Positions 7,674-14,296 of a stretch of DNA of 16,346 nt are shown piece by piece; position 1 is the first letter of the stretch; the number at the start of each line of letters is the position of its first letter. A program made the translations under genes and the position numbers. The DNA comes from Coriobacteriia bacterium (lineage in GTDB: Bacteria > Actinomycetota > Coriobacteriia > WRKU01): NCBI GenBank assembly GCA_009784095.1, contig WRDL01000019.1, positions 1-16,346 on the forward strand. Direction: 5' to 3'. The notes below the pieces were generated by a model. That model did no database searches, was not told the origin of the DNA, and worked only from the letters and a program-made list of their open reading frames with translations.

Positions 7674-7705
7674 AGTATACCTGCAAGGTCGTTTGCGCAC
7701 AAACG
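7674..7705 (-). promoter_or_regulatory. Candidate lysC promoter with a palindrome over the -35 box
   Basis: On the minus strand TTGTGC (7697-7702), a 17-base spacer and TATACT (7674-7679) make a plausible promoter 47 bases upstream of the lysC ATG. The -10 box is five of six to consensus and the -35 three of six. The perfect palindrome CGTTTG-TGCG-CAAACG (7690-7705) covers the -35 box, a natural place for a repressor operator. Confidence 0.45.
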
Positions 7706-7722
7706 CAAAAACTTCTTTCAAG

Positions 7723-7745
7723 AAAAACGCCCCCTTTCGGGGGCG
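7723..7745 (-). terminator. Strong intrinsic terminator between por and lysC
   Basis: Read on the minus strand: CGCCCCC, GAAA tetraloop, GGGGGCG, followed at once by TTTTTCTT. The seven-pair GC stem is perfect (7728-7745). It lies 95 bases upstream of the lysC start and about 200 bases beyond the por terminator, so it either ends a separate short RNA, acts as a lysC attenuator, or is a second por terminator. Confidence 0.85.
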
Positions 7746-7864
7746 GTTTCCGCGTTTATGGGAGTCGAGAAGGAAGGATTTCTCGATAAACGCCTTGAGA
7801 AGGGTGTGACCGGAAACTAATTCCATTGCATAACTTCCGATCACTATCGAGTGAGTAACTCGAT
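7728..7864 (-). ncRNA. Candidate structured RNA or leader: consecutive stem-loops ending in a terminator
   Basis: On the minus strand four stem-loops follow one another. First, 7-base arms ATCGAGT/ACTCGAT with a 5-base loop (7846-7864). Second, CGGAA/TTCCG (7811-7839), which is weak. Third, a nested stem with perfect outer arms GCGTTTAT/ATAAACGC (7752-7793) and inner arms CGAGAA/TTCTCG around an 8-base loop. Fourth, the intrinsic terminator (7728-7745). I could not match it to a lysine riboswitch, T-box or other class I know. It may be an independent small RNA or an attenuator-like lysC leader. Pairing was done by hand. Confidence 0.4.
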
Positions 7865-7871
7865 GTAAATA

Positions 7872-7890
7872 TGATATTACATTAGTATCA
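7872..7890. promoter_or_regulatory. AT-rich palindrome, possible operator
   Basis: TGATATTACATTAGTATCA is a near-perfect 19-base palindrome (seven of nine half-site positions match). An overlapping pair, ATGTAA/TTACAT, spans 7863-7882. It sits just upstream of the stem-loop series, in an AT-rich stretch that also contains weak -10-like sequences. No regulator can be named. Confidence 0.35.
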
Positions 7891-7940
7891 CATTGAGGGA
7901 ACTTTACAAAATCTTCACAATTCCGTCAATTTCTCGCTTG

Positions 7941-7980
7941 AATAAGAGAAGCGACGCGTGCTTTTTGAGCATCGCGCCGC
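7941..7980 (-). terminator. Probable terminator of the por operon
   Basis: On the minus strand GCGGCGCG-A-TGC pairs with GCACGCGTCGC (one G-U, one bulged A) around a short A-rich loop, 7951-7980, starting 39 bases after the porB stop. The following TTCTCTTATT is a moderate U-tract. It is the first hairpin downstream of porB. Confidence 0.65.
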
Positions 7981-8019
7981 TTATCGAATTGTTATTGTCT
8001 CCTATTTACCCACTGATGA

Positions 8020-8964
8020 TCATTCTTCCTCGCACCTCTTGAGGATGTAGGCATAATAATCGTCGACGCTCTTCTGCGCATTGACGAGCAACTCTTCGTT
8101 GCCCGGTTTGAACAGATGTTTGAAACGTCCCTGTGGCTTGAGGAACTCCTCGACCGGCTTGAGCCCATCCTTCTTGATCTTTGCGGGCATCGTGAGTTTC
8201 CACTTGCCGTCGACGACCTCGAAGCTTGGCCAGAAACCGGTGTCTACCGCCAGCCGTGCGAGTTCGGCGGTATCTTCGCTCTTGGTACGCCATCCACGAG
8301 GACACGGAGCCATGATATTGATGAACGCAGGCCCCGGCGTATTGAACGCCTTCTCGGCCTTCTCGACCAGATCCTTCCAATATCCCACGCTCGCTTGTGC
8401 GACATACGGGATCCGATGGTCGGCCATGATCGAAGTGAGGTCCTTACGATGCTGGATCTTACCGTCCTTGGCACTTCCGACCTCGGAGGTCGTCGCCCAT
8501 GCGTTTTGGGGAGTCGCGCTCGAACGCTGGATACCGGTGTTCATATAGGCGCCGTTGTCGTAGCAGACATAGACCATATCGTGTCCGCGCTCCATCGCGC
8601 CGGACAGGGACTGCAGACCGATGTCGTAGGTCCCGCCGTCACCACCGAATGCGACGAACTTGACGTCCTTATCCGCAGGTATTCGCCCGGCTGCCTGGAG
8701 TCCCTTGAACGCCGCCTCGACTCCGCTCATCGTCGCCGCGCTGTTGCCGAAGGCGTTGTGGATGAAACTACCGTCCCAACTGCTGTACGGATAGATCGTC
8801 GTCGATACTTCGAGACAACCGGTCGCGCAACTGGCGATGACATCGGACTCTCCCGCGCCCATCAGTACTTGACGGACCGCGATCGATGCTCCGCAGCCTC
8901 CACACAGACGATGACCGCCACTGAGGCGTTGCGGCAACTTGGTGTATTCTTTGATGTTAGCCAT
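8020..8964 (-). CDS. porB: Pyruvate (2-oxoacid):ferredoxin oxidoreductase, beta subunit
   Basis: This subunit binds thiamine diphosphate and a [4Fe-4S] cluster in the four-subunit enzyme that converts pyruvate and CoA to acetyl-CoA, CO2 and reduced ferredoxin, or the reverse. Its 314 residues are typical. C21 and C24 in LCGGCGAS and C50 in SCATGC are likely cluster ligands together with the later Cys in APCPRGW. The thiamine-diphosphate motif starts at GDGG (108-111) and ends at DNGAYMNTG (136-144), the PorB form. GAGGAGG precedes the ATG. It is the last gene of porCDAB, 12 bases after porA. Pyruvate is the most likely substrate from the overall pattern, though a related 2-oxoacid cannot be excluded. 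Confidence 0.95.
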   Translation of the reverse strand: MANIKEYTKLPQRLSGGHRLCGGCGASIAVRQVLMGAGESDVIASCATGCLEVSTTIYPYSSWDGSFIHNAFGNSAATMSGVEAAFKGLQAAGRIPADKDVKFVAFGGDGGTYDIGLQSLSGAMERGHDMVYVCYDNGAYMNTGIQRSSATPQNAWATTSEVGSAKDGKIQHRKDLTSIMADHRIPYVAQASVGYWKDLVEKAEKAFNTPGPAFINIMAPCPRGWRTKSEDTAELARLAVDTGFWPSFEVVDGKWKLTMPAKIKKDGLKPVEEFLKPQGRFKHLFKPGNEELLVNAQKSVDDYYAYILKRCEEE

Positions 8965-8976
8965 AGTATGCCTCCT

Positions 8977-10152
8977 CTAGATTCCCAGATAGGTCAACCC
9001 AGGATTGAGCCCACCGTCCGATAGATCTGCAAGATCGTCATAGACCGATTCGATAAATTCGAGTTTGACGTCCGCGCCACCCAGACCATAGATGTAGGGG
9101 CGTACCTTTACGTCAACGCCGGCTTTGAATAGTGCCGCCATTGTATCGATCGCGAGCGGTCCCGCTATCGCACCATAACTGTCGGATCGATCGAGGACCG
9201 CGACCGATTTGCATCCCTTCAAGACGTCGGCCAGCTCAGCCGCAGGGAACGGACGATAGGTACGCAGCTTGACCATGCCGACCTTGCGCCCTTCGCCACG
9301 CAGCTTTCTGGTGACCGCACGGACATTACCGGCGGCAGATCCGAGTACGAGGATCGCCTCATCGGCGTCCTCCATACCGAAGGTCTCGACATGATCGAAA
9401 GAGCGACCGGTCTGTGCGGCCCACTCGTCTCCGATACTCTTTATCGAAGGAAGTGACGCGTCGATCGCGTCACGGAGCGCCTTTTTGATGTTCATATACG
9501 TGTTACCCAGTGTCGAAAAACCTCCGACCATGGTGGGATTGTCACTATCGAGCATCGAGTGCTTGGGTTGGTGGACCCCCACGAACTTCGTGACGGTCTC
9601 ATCATCCATGATCTCGCCACGGCTGATACTGTGCGTCGTGATGAAACCGTCAAGCGATGGCATGACCGGAAGATCGTTCTCCTCGGCGATACGGATCGCC
9701 ATGATGGTGTGGTCATATGCCTCCTGGGCGTTCTCCGCGAACAAGATGACCCAGCCGAGATCACGCGCAGCCATCACATCGCTGTGATCGCAATGGATGT
9801 TGATCGGAGCGCCGATCGCACGGTTGGTATTGACCATGACGATCGGCAGGCGCAGACCTGCTGCGATGGGAAGCTCTTCCCACATATAGGCAAGCCCCTG
9901 GCTGGAGGTCGCCGTCATGGTGCGCGCACCCGCGGCTGCCGAGCCGATACAGGCGCTCATCGCGCTATGCTCACTCTCGACGGTCACATACTCGGTCTTG
10001 ACCTTGCCATTGGCAACGTAGCGAGCGAACTCCTCGACGATCGTCGTCTGGGGAGTGATGGGGTAGGCGAATAGCGCCTCAGGAGCTACTTGACGGTAGG
10101 CGGTGGCAACAAAACTGTTGCCGGTCTCAGAAACGGTCGTTTGGGTCGCCAT
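8977..10152 (-). CDS. porA: Pyruvate (2-oxoacid):ferredoxin oxidoreductase, alpha subunit
   Basis: The alpha subunit supplies the pyrimidine-binding half of the thiamine-diphosphate site and the CoA-binding region. Its 391 residues match family length. Signatures are AYPITPQTTIVEEFA (about 29-43), YVTVESEHSAMSACIGSAAAGARTMTATSSQGL containing the catalytic Glu, and MVNTNRAIGAPINIHCDHSD, all characteristic of PorA. A C-terminal domain with VLGSAAGNVRAVTRKLR and VAVLDRSDSYG follows. It lies 3 bases after porD and 12 before porB with good ribosome sites, so all subunits are made from one message. Confidence 0.96.
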   Translation of the reverse strand: MATQTTVSETGNSFVATAYRQVAPEALFAYPITPQTTIVEEFARYVANGKVKTEYVTVESEHSAMSACIGSAAAGARTMTATSSQGLAYMWEELPIAAGLRLPIVMVNTNRAIGAPINIHCDHSDVMAARDLGWVILFAENAQEAYDHTIMAIRIAEENDLPVMPSLDGFITTHSISRGEIMDDETVTKFVGVHQPKHSMLDSDNPTMVGGFSTLGNTYMNIKKALRDAIDASLPSIKSIGDEWAAQTGRSFDHVETFGMEDADEAILVLGSAAGNVRAVTRKLRGEGRKVGMVKLRTYRPFPAAELADVLKGCKSVAVLDRSDSYGAIAGPLAIDTMAALFKAGVDVKVRPYIYGLGGADVKLEFIESVYDDLADLSDGGLNPGLTYLGI

Positions 10153-10155
10153 AGT

Positions 10156-10488
10156 CTATGCCTCCTCACTGTGCTCGGGAACCATTTTTAACGCATCGAA
10201 GCGGCATTCGCCAACACAGACACCGCATCCTTTGCAGTGATCGAAGTTGATGGCGGTCATTTTCCCGTCAACGACCTCTATCGCGCTGTCGGGGCAGATC
10301 ACCCAGCACAACATACAGTGTTTGCACTTACTCTCATCCCAGACCGGACGGTCGCTTCTCCAACCTCCAGTGGCATAGTCGCGTGAGTTACCCGCTTCAA
10401 GACCGACCATCCCTATCGGGAAATCCTCGGTCTTCCAATTATCGAAATCGGAGACATCCCATGTCGGTACTGCTTTTTCTTTAGCCAT
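10156..10488 (-). CDS. porD: Pyruvate (2-oxoacid):ferredoxin oxidoreductase, delta (ferredoxin-like) subunit
   Basis: This 110-residue iron-sulphur subunit transfers electrons from the catalytic core to ferredoxin. Two [4Fe-4S] motifs are visible: CKHCMLCWVICP with C55, C58, C61, C65, and CKGCGVCVGEC with C85, C88, C91, C95. The second lacks the proline that usually follows its last cysteine (Arg96 instead). An N-terminal extension of about 50 residues, ending in GGWRSDRPVWDESKC, is typical of PorD. The gene overlaps the end of porC by 8 bases. Confidence 0.95.
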   Translation of the reverse strand: MAKEKAVPTWDVSDFDNWKTEDFPIGMVGLEAGNSRDYATGGWRSDRPVWDESKCKHCMLCWVICPDSAIEVVDGKMTAINFDHCKGCGVCVGECRFDALKMVPEHSEEA

Positions 10489-11059
10489 CGATCAGCACCT
10501 CCTCATACGCACGCTGCACGCTTTCCAGATTCGCGTCGATCATCTCTTGAGCGAATTTCTTGCCGAATGTCTTGAGAAGTTGACCGTCCACGCTCTCGCG
10601 ACCCACGATCGGGCGGACCTTGACGAGCGCGCCTACGATCGGTGTGTTGGGAATGTCGCGTTTGATGGTATCGAGCGCGATCCCGCTCGCGTCGACGGTT
10701 GCGACGGTGACGGTATCGGGTGCTTTCATGATCTTACGCATCTCCTCGGGCGGCTCGGTCGTATTCACGATGACCGCGCCATCCGGCTCGATACCTTCGA
10801 GCACATCGATGCTCGATAGGAGCGTCTCGTCAAGCACGACGACGATGCCGGGATTTTCGATGTTGTTGCAAACCTCGATCGGCTGATCGCTGATCCGAGT
10901 GAATGCCTTGAGTGGTGCTCCGGTACGCTCAGGTCCGTATTCAGGCATCGCCTGCATATACCGATCTTCGTACATCGCGGTCTCGGCCACCAGTTTCGCG
11001 GCGGTCACCGCACCTTGACCCGCACGTGCATGCCAGCGGATTTCTGTCAATTCACTCAC
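10481..11059 (-). CDS. porC: Pyruvate (2-oxoacid):ferredoxin oxidoreductase, gamma subunit
   Basis: It has 192 residues, the normal size of the gamma subunit. GQGAVTAAKLVAE (about 14-26), PEYGPERTGAP and VVVLDETLL are the conserved blocks of the family. Translation starts at GTG (11059): AAGGAGG lies 5 bases upstream and the resulting N-terminus SELTEIRWHARAGQG matches relatives. First gene of the operon, followed by porD with an 8-base overlap. porC is also called porG in some organisms. Confidence 0.94.
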   Translation of the reverse strand: MSELTEIRWHARAGQGAVTAAKLVAETAMYEDRYMQAMPEYGPERTGAPLKAFTRISDQPIEVCNNIENPGIVVVLDETLLSSIDVLEGIEPDGAVIVNTTEPPEEMRKIMKAPDTVTVATVDASGIALDTIKRDIPNTPIVGALVKVRPIVGRESVDGQLLKTFGKKFAQEMIDANLESVQRAYEEVLIDG

Positions 11060-11101
11060 CTGGGCCTCCTTATGTCTCGATGGGTGTTCATTAGACCTCT
11101 T

Positions 11102-11112
11102 ATTGTAGTATA
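11102..11112 (-). promoter_or_regulatory. Possible -10 region of the por operon
   Basis: Minus-strand TATACTACAAT contains two overlapping -10-like hexamers (TATACT, TACAAT) about 40 bases upstream of the porC start, the only such sequence in the gap. No convincing -35 box is found at 16-18 bases, so an activator or an alternative signal would be needed. Confidence 0.3.
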
Positions 11113-11125
11113 TCCCGTCATGAAC

Positions 11126-11149
11126 GAGGCGACCTAAATGGGTCGCCTC
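11126..11149 (-). terminator. Perfect GC-rich hairpin after the cytochrome gene
   Basis: GAGGCGACC and GGTCGCCTC form a perfect nine-pair stem with a six-base loop, 27 bases beyond the cytochrome stop codon and just upstream of the presumed por promoter. A T-run follows on neither strand; on the minus strand T-rich sequence lies before it. It probably ends or stabilises the cytochrome message, but it is not a canonical intrinsic terminator. Confidence 0.5.
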
Positions 11150-11176
11150 AAAAGAAATCTCTCTGTGAATGGACCG

Positions 11177-13186
11177 TTATTCGTTCGGGCTCAAAATTCC
11201 GGTGCCGTCGAGCAGGCTGCCGACCGGGAAGAATCCGCTGGGTAGCTCAGGTGCCGGAAGCTCGGTCACACCTGCCTTGAGCGGTTCGCCCTCAGGAGCG
11301 ATGCCGAGTAGACCACCGACGAGCTTCTGGATACCGAGGCTGACCTCGGTCGGCGCTGCCGGTGCCTTGACCGGGACTACGCCACCTTTAGCAGCGATAC
11401 GCTCCTCCATCGTCAGGAACGGTTTAGTGAAGTCGGGCTCGAGACAGCGCGAGGTCTCGACCGATCCGGCAAAGTAGGCACCACCGGTATGACAGGTGCT
11501 GCAGTTGAAATCTTTCTCATCGGCAAGCGGACGCGCTTGGTCTTTGCTGTGACACGCGCTGCATCCCGCGCTTCCCAACTCCGCGCTGACCACCCGTGCC
11601 ATGCCGAGTTTTTGGGCTTTGGCGTAGTCGTTGTGCGCGGTCATGAGATTCATGTTCCCGAAATAGAATCCGGACACGATCGATGAGTATGCATGGCAAC
11701 TCAGATCGAACGGATTCCCGCCGCACGAGTTGGACACGACCGCGGTCTGAAAGCTGATCGTCTTCGCCAGACCGCTTTGTGGATCTCCCACTTCGATCTC
11801 GTTGAACACATCATGTTTCTCGAGGATCTCCTCAGTATGCCACGGTTGGAATGAATACGCGCCATGGCAACCATCTTCGGTCAGACCGCAGCTGATGGTG
11901 AAGTCGGCGAACCCATTCTCGGGTCTGCCCGCCGTCCAATTCATCTCACCTGCGCCTACTTGGGCGTGGCAGAGTGTGCAATTGCTTTCAGTATGGAGCT
12001 TGCGCACGTTGTTGGTGTGGCAGTCGCTACACGGCAACTTGGGAGCTTGCGGTGAGCAGACCGAAACGATCGCCTCGGTCGTCTTGATGAGCTGACCGTT
12101 CACCGTCATCTCAAGCCAGTAGATATGGCGACCGGCGACCGTGGTCGACGGGGTCAGCGCCAGCGTACCTGACGCGACGATCTGCGGACCTTTCTCGCCG
12201 AGCGTGTACCAATCCATGGAGGTCACTGCGTAATCGAAGAGCGTGGAGGGAGCTATCGCGACCATGAGGTCTGCCGGTACGTCACCGAGCGCATAGACCG
12301 CTGATTGCGGTTGCTCATAGACTATGAACTCTTCGGGGAGCGCTCGTGTCGTATCGAATACCCCAGCCTCCAGGTCGATGTGAACGACCGGGCGGATGGC
12401 GATATTGCGGTCATATTGGGTGGAGCTCACCGTGGAAGGAGAGATGTTACTCATACTCCACAGTGAATAGAGTTTGTCATCGCCGGGATGGCGCAGCGCC
12501 CATATGCGATCGGCGGGATACGTCGAGTACTCCTCGTCGATCAGGAGATGCTCCATCGACTCAGCGTGAGAAGGAAGTACGACCTTTTGATCGACATGGT
12601 AGCCGACCGTCGAGTTCGGTACCCCTTCGACCGCCCCGAACGGCATGAGGGTAGCTTGCTGCAGCTTACTGAACGCCGTCTCGAGGAATCCGTATCCTGA
12701 TACCCCACCTGAAGCGAGCGAATAGTCGACTCCATTGGCGGCGCGCGATGAATTGAGCCACGCGCATATCTCAGAGTCGGCCCACTGGCGATAGCTGATC
12801 AGGAGCGGGAACGGTCCCGAATAGCCGTTGATCGGGCGATAACCCAGATCGTATTCGGGTGCGATCGCGAGGATGAGCTCGCTGGGATCGTCGACGTCAT
12901 CGACGTCGATCACGATCCAACGGATGGGTGTGCCGGGAGTGAACGTTGCGGGGACCGGAAGATAGTCGGTCTTGACCCCTTCGCTGAAGTCGACCCCGGT
13001 GTTCGCCGGAAGCACGCCGAAGGTAACGACATCACCGATCTCAAGCAACCCGTCGGGCTGGAGATCACGTATATAGCTGGTAAGATCGCCGCGATCGACC
13101 GCGTACGCAGAAGAGCAGCCGATGATAAAGAGGATCGCGACGCATAAAAGCAGGATGCCTCCACGAGAACGTGAACGCACGGGCAT
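11177..13186 (-). CDS. Exported multiheme cytochrome c with DUF6273-like and Ig-like domains
   Basis: It has 669 residues from the ATG at 13186, chosen because it begins a signal sequence: an Arg-rich start, hydrophobic core at 10-23, then AYA/VD cleavage at 29/30, or a possible lipobox IIGC at Cys24. The frame is open further upstream, but that stretch is not signal-like. Residues about 60-300 resemble DUF6273: DSEICAWLNSS, KVVLPSHAESM and IRPVVHIDL. An Ig-like beta segment follows (about 300-376). The haem region has CXXCH at 386, 403, 542 and 562, plus CX6CH at 433 and CX8CH at 488. A Pro-rich tail without a membrane anchor ends it. It is likely extracytoplasmic, in electron transfer; partner and substrate are unknown. 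Cytochrome maturation genes are not in the window. Confidence 0.82.
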   Translation of the reverse strand: MPVRSRSRGGILLLCVAILFIIGCSSAYAVDRGDLTSYIRDLQPDGLLEIGDVVTFGVLPANTGVDFSEGVKTDYLPVPATFTPGTPIRWIVIDVDDVDDPSELILAIAPEYDLGYRPINGYSGPFPLLISYRQWADSEICAWLNSSRAANGVDYSLASGGVSGYGFLETAFSKLQQATLMPFGAVEGVPNSTVGYHVDQKVVLPSHAESMEHLLIDEEYSTYPADRIWALRHPGDDKLYSLWSMSNISPSTVSSTQYDRNIAIRPVVHIDLEAGVFDTTRALPEEFIVYEQPQSAVYALGDVPADLMVAIAPSTLFDYAVTSMDWYTLGEKGPQIVASGTLALTPSTTVAGRHIYWLEMTVNGQLIKTTEAIVSVCSPQAPKLPCSDCHTNNVRKLHTESNCTLCHAQVGAGEMNWTAGRPENGFADFTISCGLTEDGCHGAYSFQPWHTEEILEKHDVFNEIEVGDPQSGLAKTISFQTAVVSNSCGGNPFDLSCHAYSSIVSGFYFGNMNLMTAHNDYAKAQKLGMARVVSAELGSAGCSACHSKDQARPLADEKDFNCSTCHTGGAYFAGSVETSRCLEPDFTKPFLTMEERIAAKGGVVPVKAPAAPTEVSLGIQKLVGGLLGIAPEGEPLKAGVTELPAPELPSGFFPVGSLLDGTGILSPNE

Positions 13187-13336
13187 GATGCCCCGTCTTC
13201 CTTTTGCCGTCCAAATAGTCGCGGACAAAATCCGTTCCTTTCTAGCAAGAACAGTTAAGGACATTTTAGCAGGTTCAGACCCAAAAATGAACAGTTCAGT
13301 CATAAGACAATACATTATCCGTGGTAACAGCAAGGT

Positions 13337-13933
13337 TTAGAGCTCGCGCCGCGCTTCCATAGCGCGTCCAAGCGTCACCTCGTCGGCGAATTCGAGGTCT
13401 CCGCCTACCGGAAGACCGCTAGCGATCCGCGTGACTTTGATATCGAGCGGCTTGATCAAACGCGCCAGATAGGTCGCGGTCGTCTCCCCCTCGACATTGG
13501 GATTGGTCGCGATGATGACCTCGGTGACCGCGGTATCGCTCAACCTGCTCATCAACTCGGCGACACGCAGCTGCTCGGGCCCGATCCCATCAAGTGGCGA
13601 GACCACCCCATGGAGCACGTGATAAAGGCCATTGTACTCGGCGGTGCGCTCGATCGCGGTCGCGTCCCGAGGCTCGGCGACCACGCAAAGCAGTGCGGGA
13701 TCGCGTTGCGGGTTGGAGCACACTTCGCACAGATCACCTTCGGCGAAATCGAAGCACTGTGGGCAGAAATGGATCGTCTCTTTCGCGTGTACGATCGCGT
13801 CTGCCAGACGCTGCGGATCGGCGTAATCGCTCGTCAAGAGCCAGTACGCGATACGTTGTGCACTTTTCGGCCCGATCCCGGGAAGACGCTCCAGCTCATC
13901 GAGGAGCGCGAGTATTGAGGCGGGGTAACGCAT
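13337..13933 (-). CDS. recR: Recombination mediator RecR
   Basis: RecR acts with RecF/RecO in loading RecA at gaps. Its 198 residues are the standard length. The N-terminal helix-hairpin-helix is LPGIGPKSAQRIAYWLL (17-33), the zinc-binding cysteines are C57, C60, C69 and C72, the Toprim domain runs from about LLCVVAEPRD through VIIATNPNVEGETTA, and the C-terminal part contains IASGLPVGGDLEFAD. The start lacks a strong Shine-Dalgarno; it lies 16 bases after ybaB and is probably translationally coupled. It closes the dnaX-ybaB-recR block. Confidence 0.97.
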   Translation of the reverse strand: MRYPASILALLDELERLPGIGPKSAQRIAYWLLTSDYADPQRLADAIVHAKETIHFCPQCFDFAEGDLCEVCSNPQRDPALLCVVAEPRDATAIERTAEYNGLYHVLHGVVSPLDGIGPEQLRVAELMSRLSDTAVTEVIIATNPNVEGETTATYLARLIKPLDIKVTRIASGLPVGGDLEFADEVTLGRAMEARREL

Positions 13934-13949
13934 GAGAGGTCGCGCTCGA

Positions 13950-14258
13950 CTACATCAGACCGGGGATATTCATGCCGCCGGTTATCTCAGTCATACGAGA
14001 ATTCGCCAATTCTGCGGCGCTCCGTGCAGCCTCGTTGACCGCAGCGACGATCATATCCTCGAGAAGCTCGAGGTCGTCGATGTCGACCGCTGCCGGGTCG
14101 ATCGTGATGCTGACCAGTTCCTGACCGCCGGTCATGACCGCTTTGACCATACCGCCACCGGCACTCGACTCGACGGTCTCGCCTGAGAGCTCCTCTTGGA
14201 GCTGTACCATTTTGGCCTGCGCTTCTTGGGCCTGCTTCATCATCTTTTGAATATCCAT
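13950..14258 (-). CDS. ybaB: YbaB/EbfC family nucleoid-associated DNA-binding protein
   Basis: It has 102 residues, typical for this family of small dimeric DNA-binding proteins. The N-terminus MDIQKMMKQAQEAQAKM is the family's first helix. The core VKAVMTGGQELVSITIDPAAVD is the diagnostic beta-sheet region, and the C-terminus ends in a glycine/methionine-rich tail (GGMNIPGLM). AGAGGAG precedes the start. Position between dnaX and recR is the conserved arrangement in many bacteria. The precise role, nucleoid organisation or help to RecR-dependent repair, is not settled by the sequence. Confidence 0.95.
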   Translation of the reverse strand: MDIQKMMKQAQEAQAKMVQLQEELSGETVESSAGGGMVKAVMTGGQELVSITIDPAAVDIDDLELLEDMIVAAVNEAARSAAELANSRMTEITGGMNIPGLM

Positions 14259-14296
14259 TACTCTCCTCTATCCTTTGTCTTACCTTATCGCTGCTC

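Noticed and set aside
7628..7864. Lysine riboswitch, SAM riboswitch or T-box before lysC
   Set aside because: The conserved cores I know (lysine-box internal loops, the T-box AGGGTGGNACCGCG element) are not found, although the region is clearly structured.
8116..9024. A 302-codon open frame on the plus strand opposite porB
   Set aside because: It lies antisense to a well-supported gene, has Arg/Asp-rich low-information sequence with no recognisable domain, and similar plus-strand shadows occur opposite every gene here.
13187..13333. Upstream extension of the cytochrome gene to the ATG at 13333 (49 more residues)
   Set aside because: The extension has no ribosome site and no coding character, and would bury a clear signal sequence that begins at the ATG at 13186.
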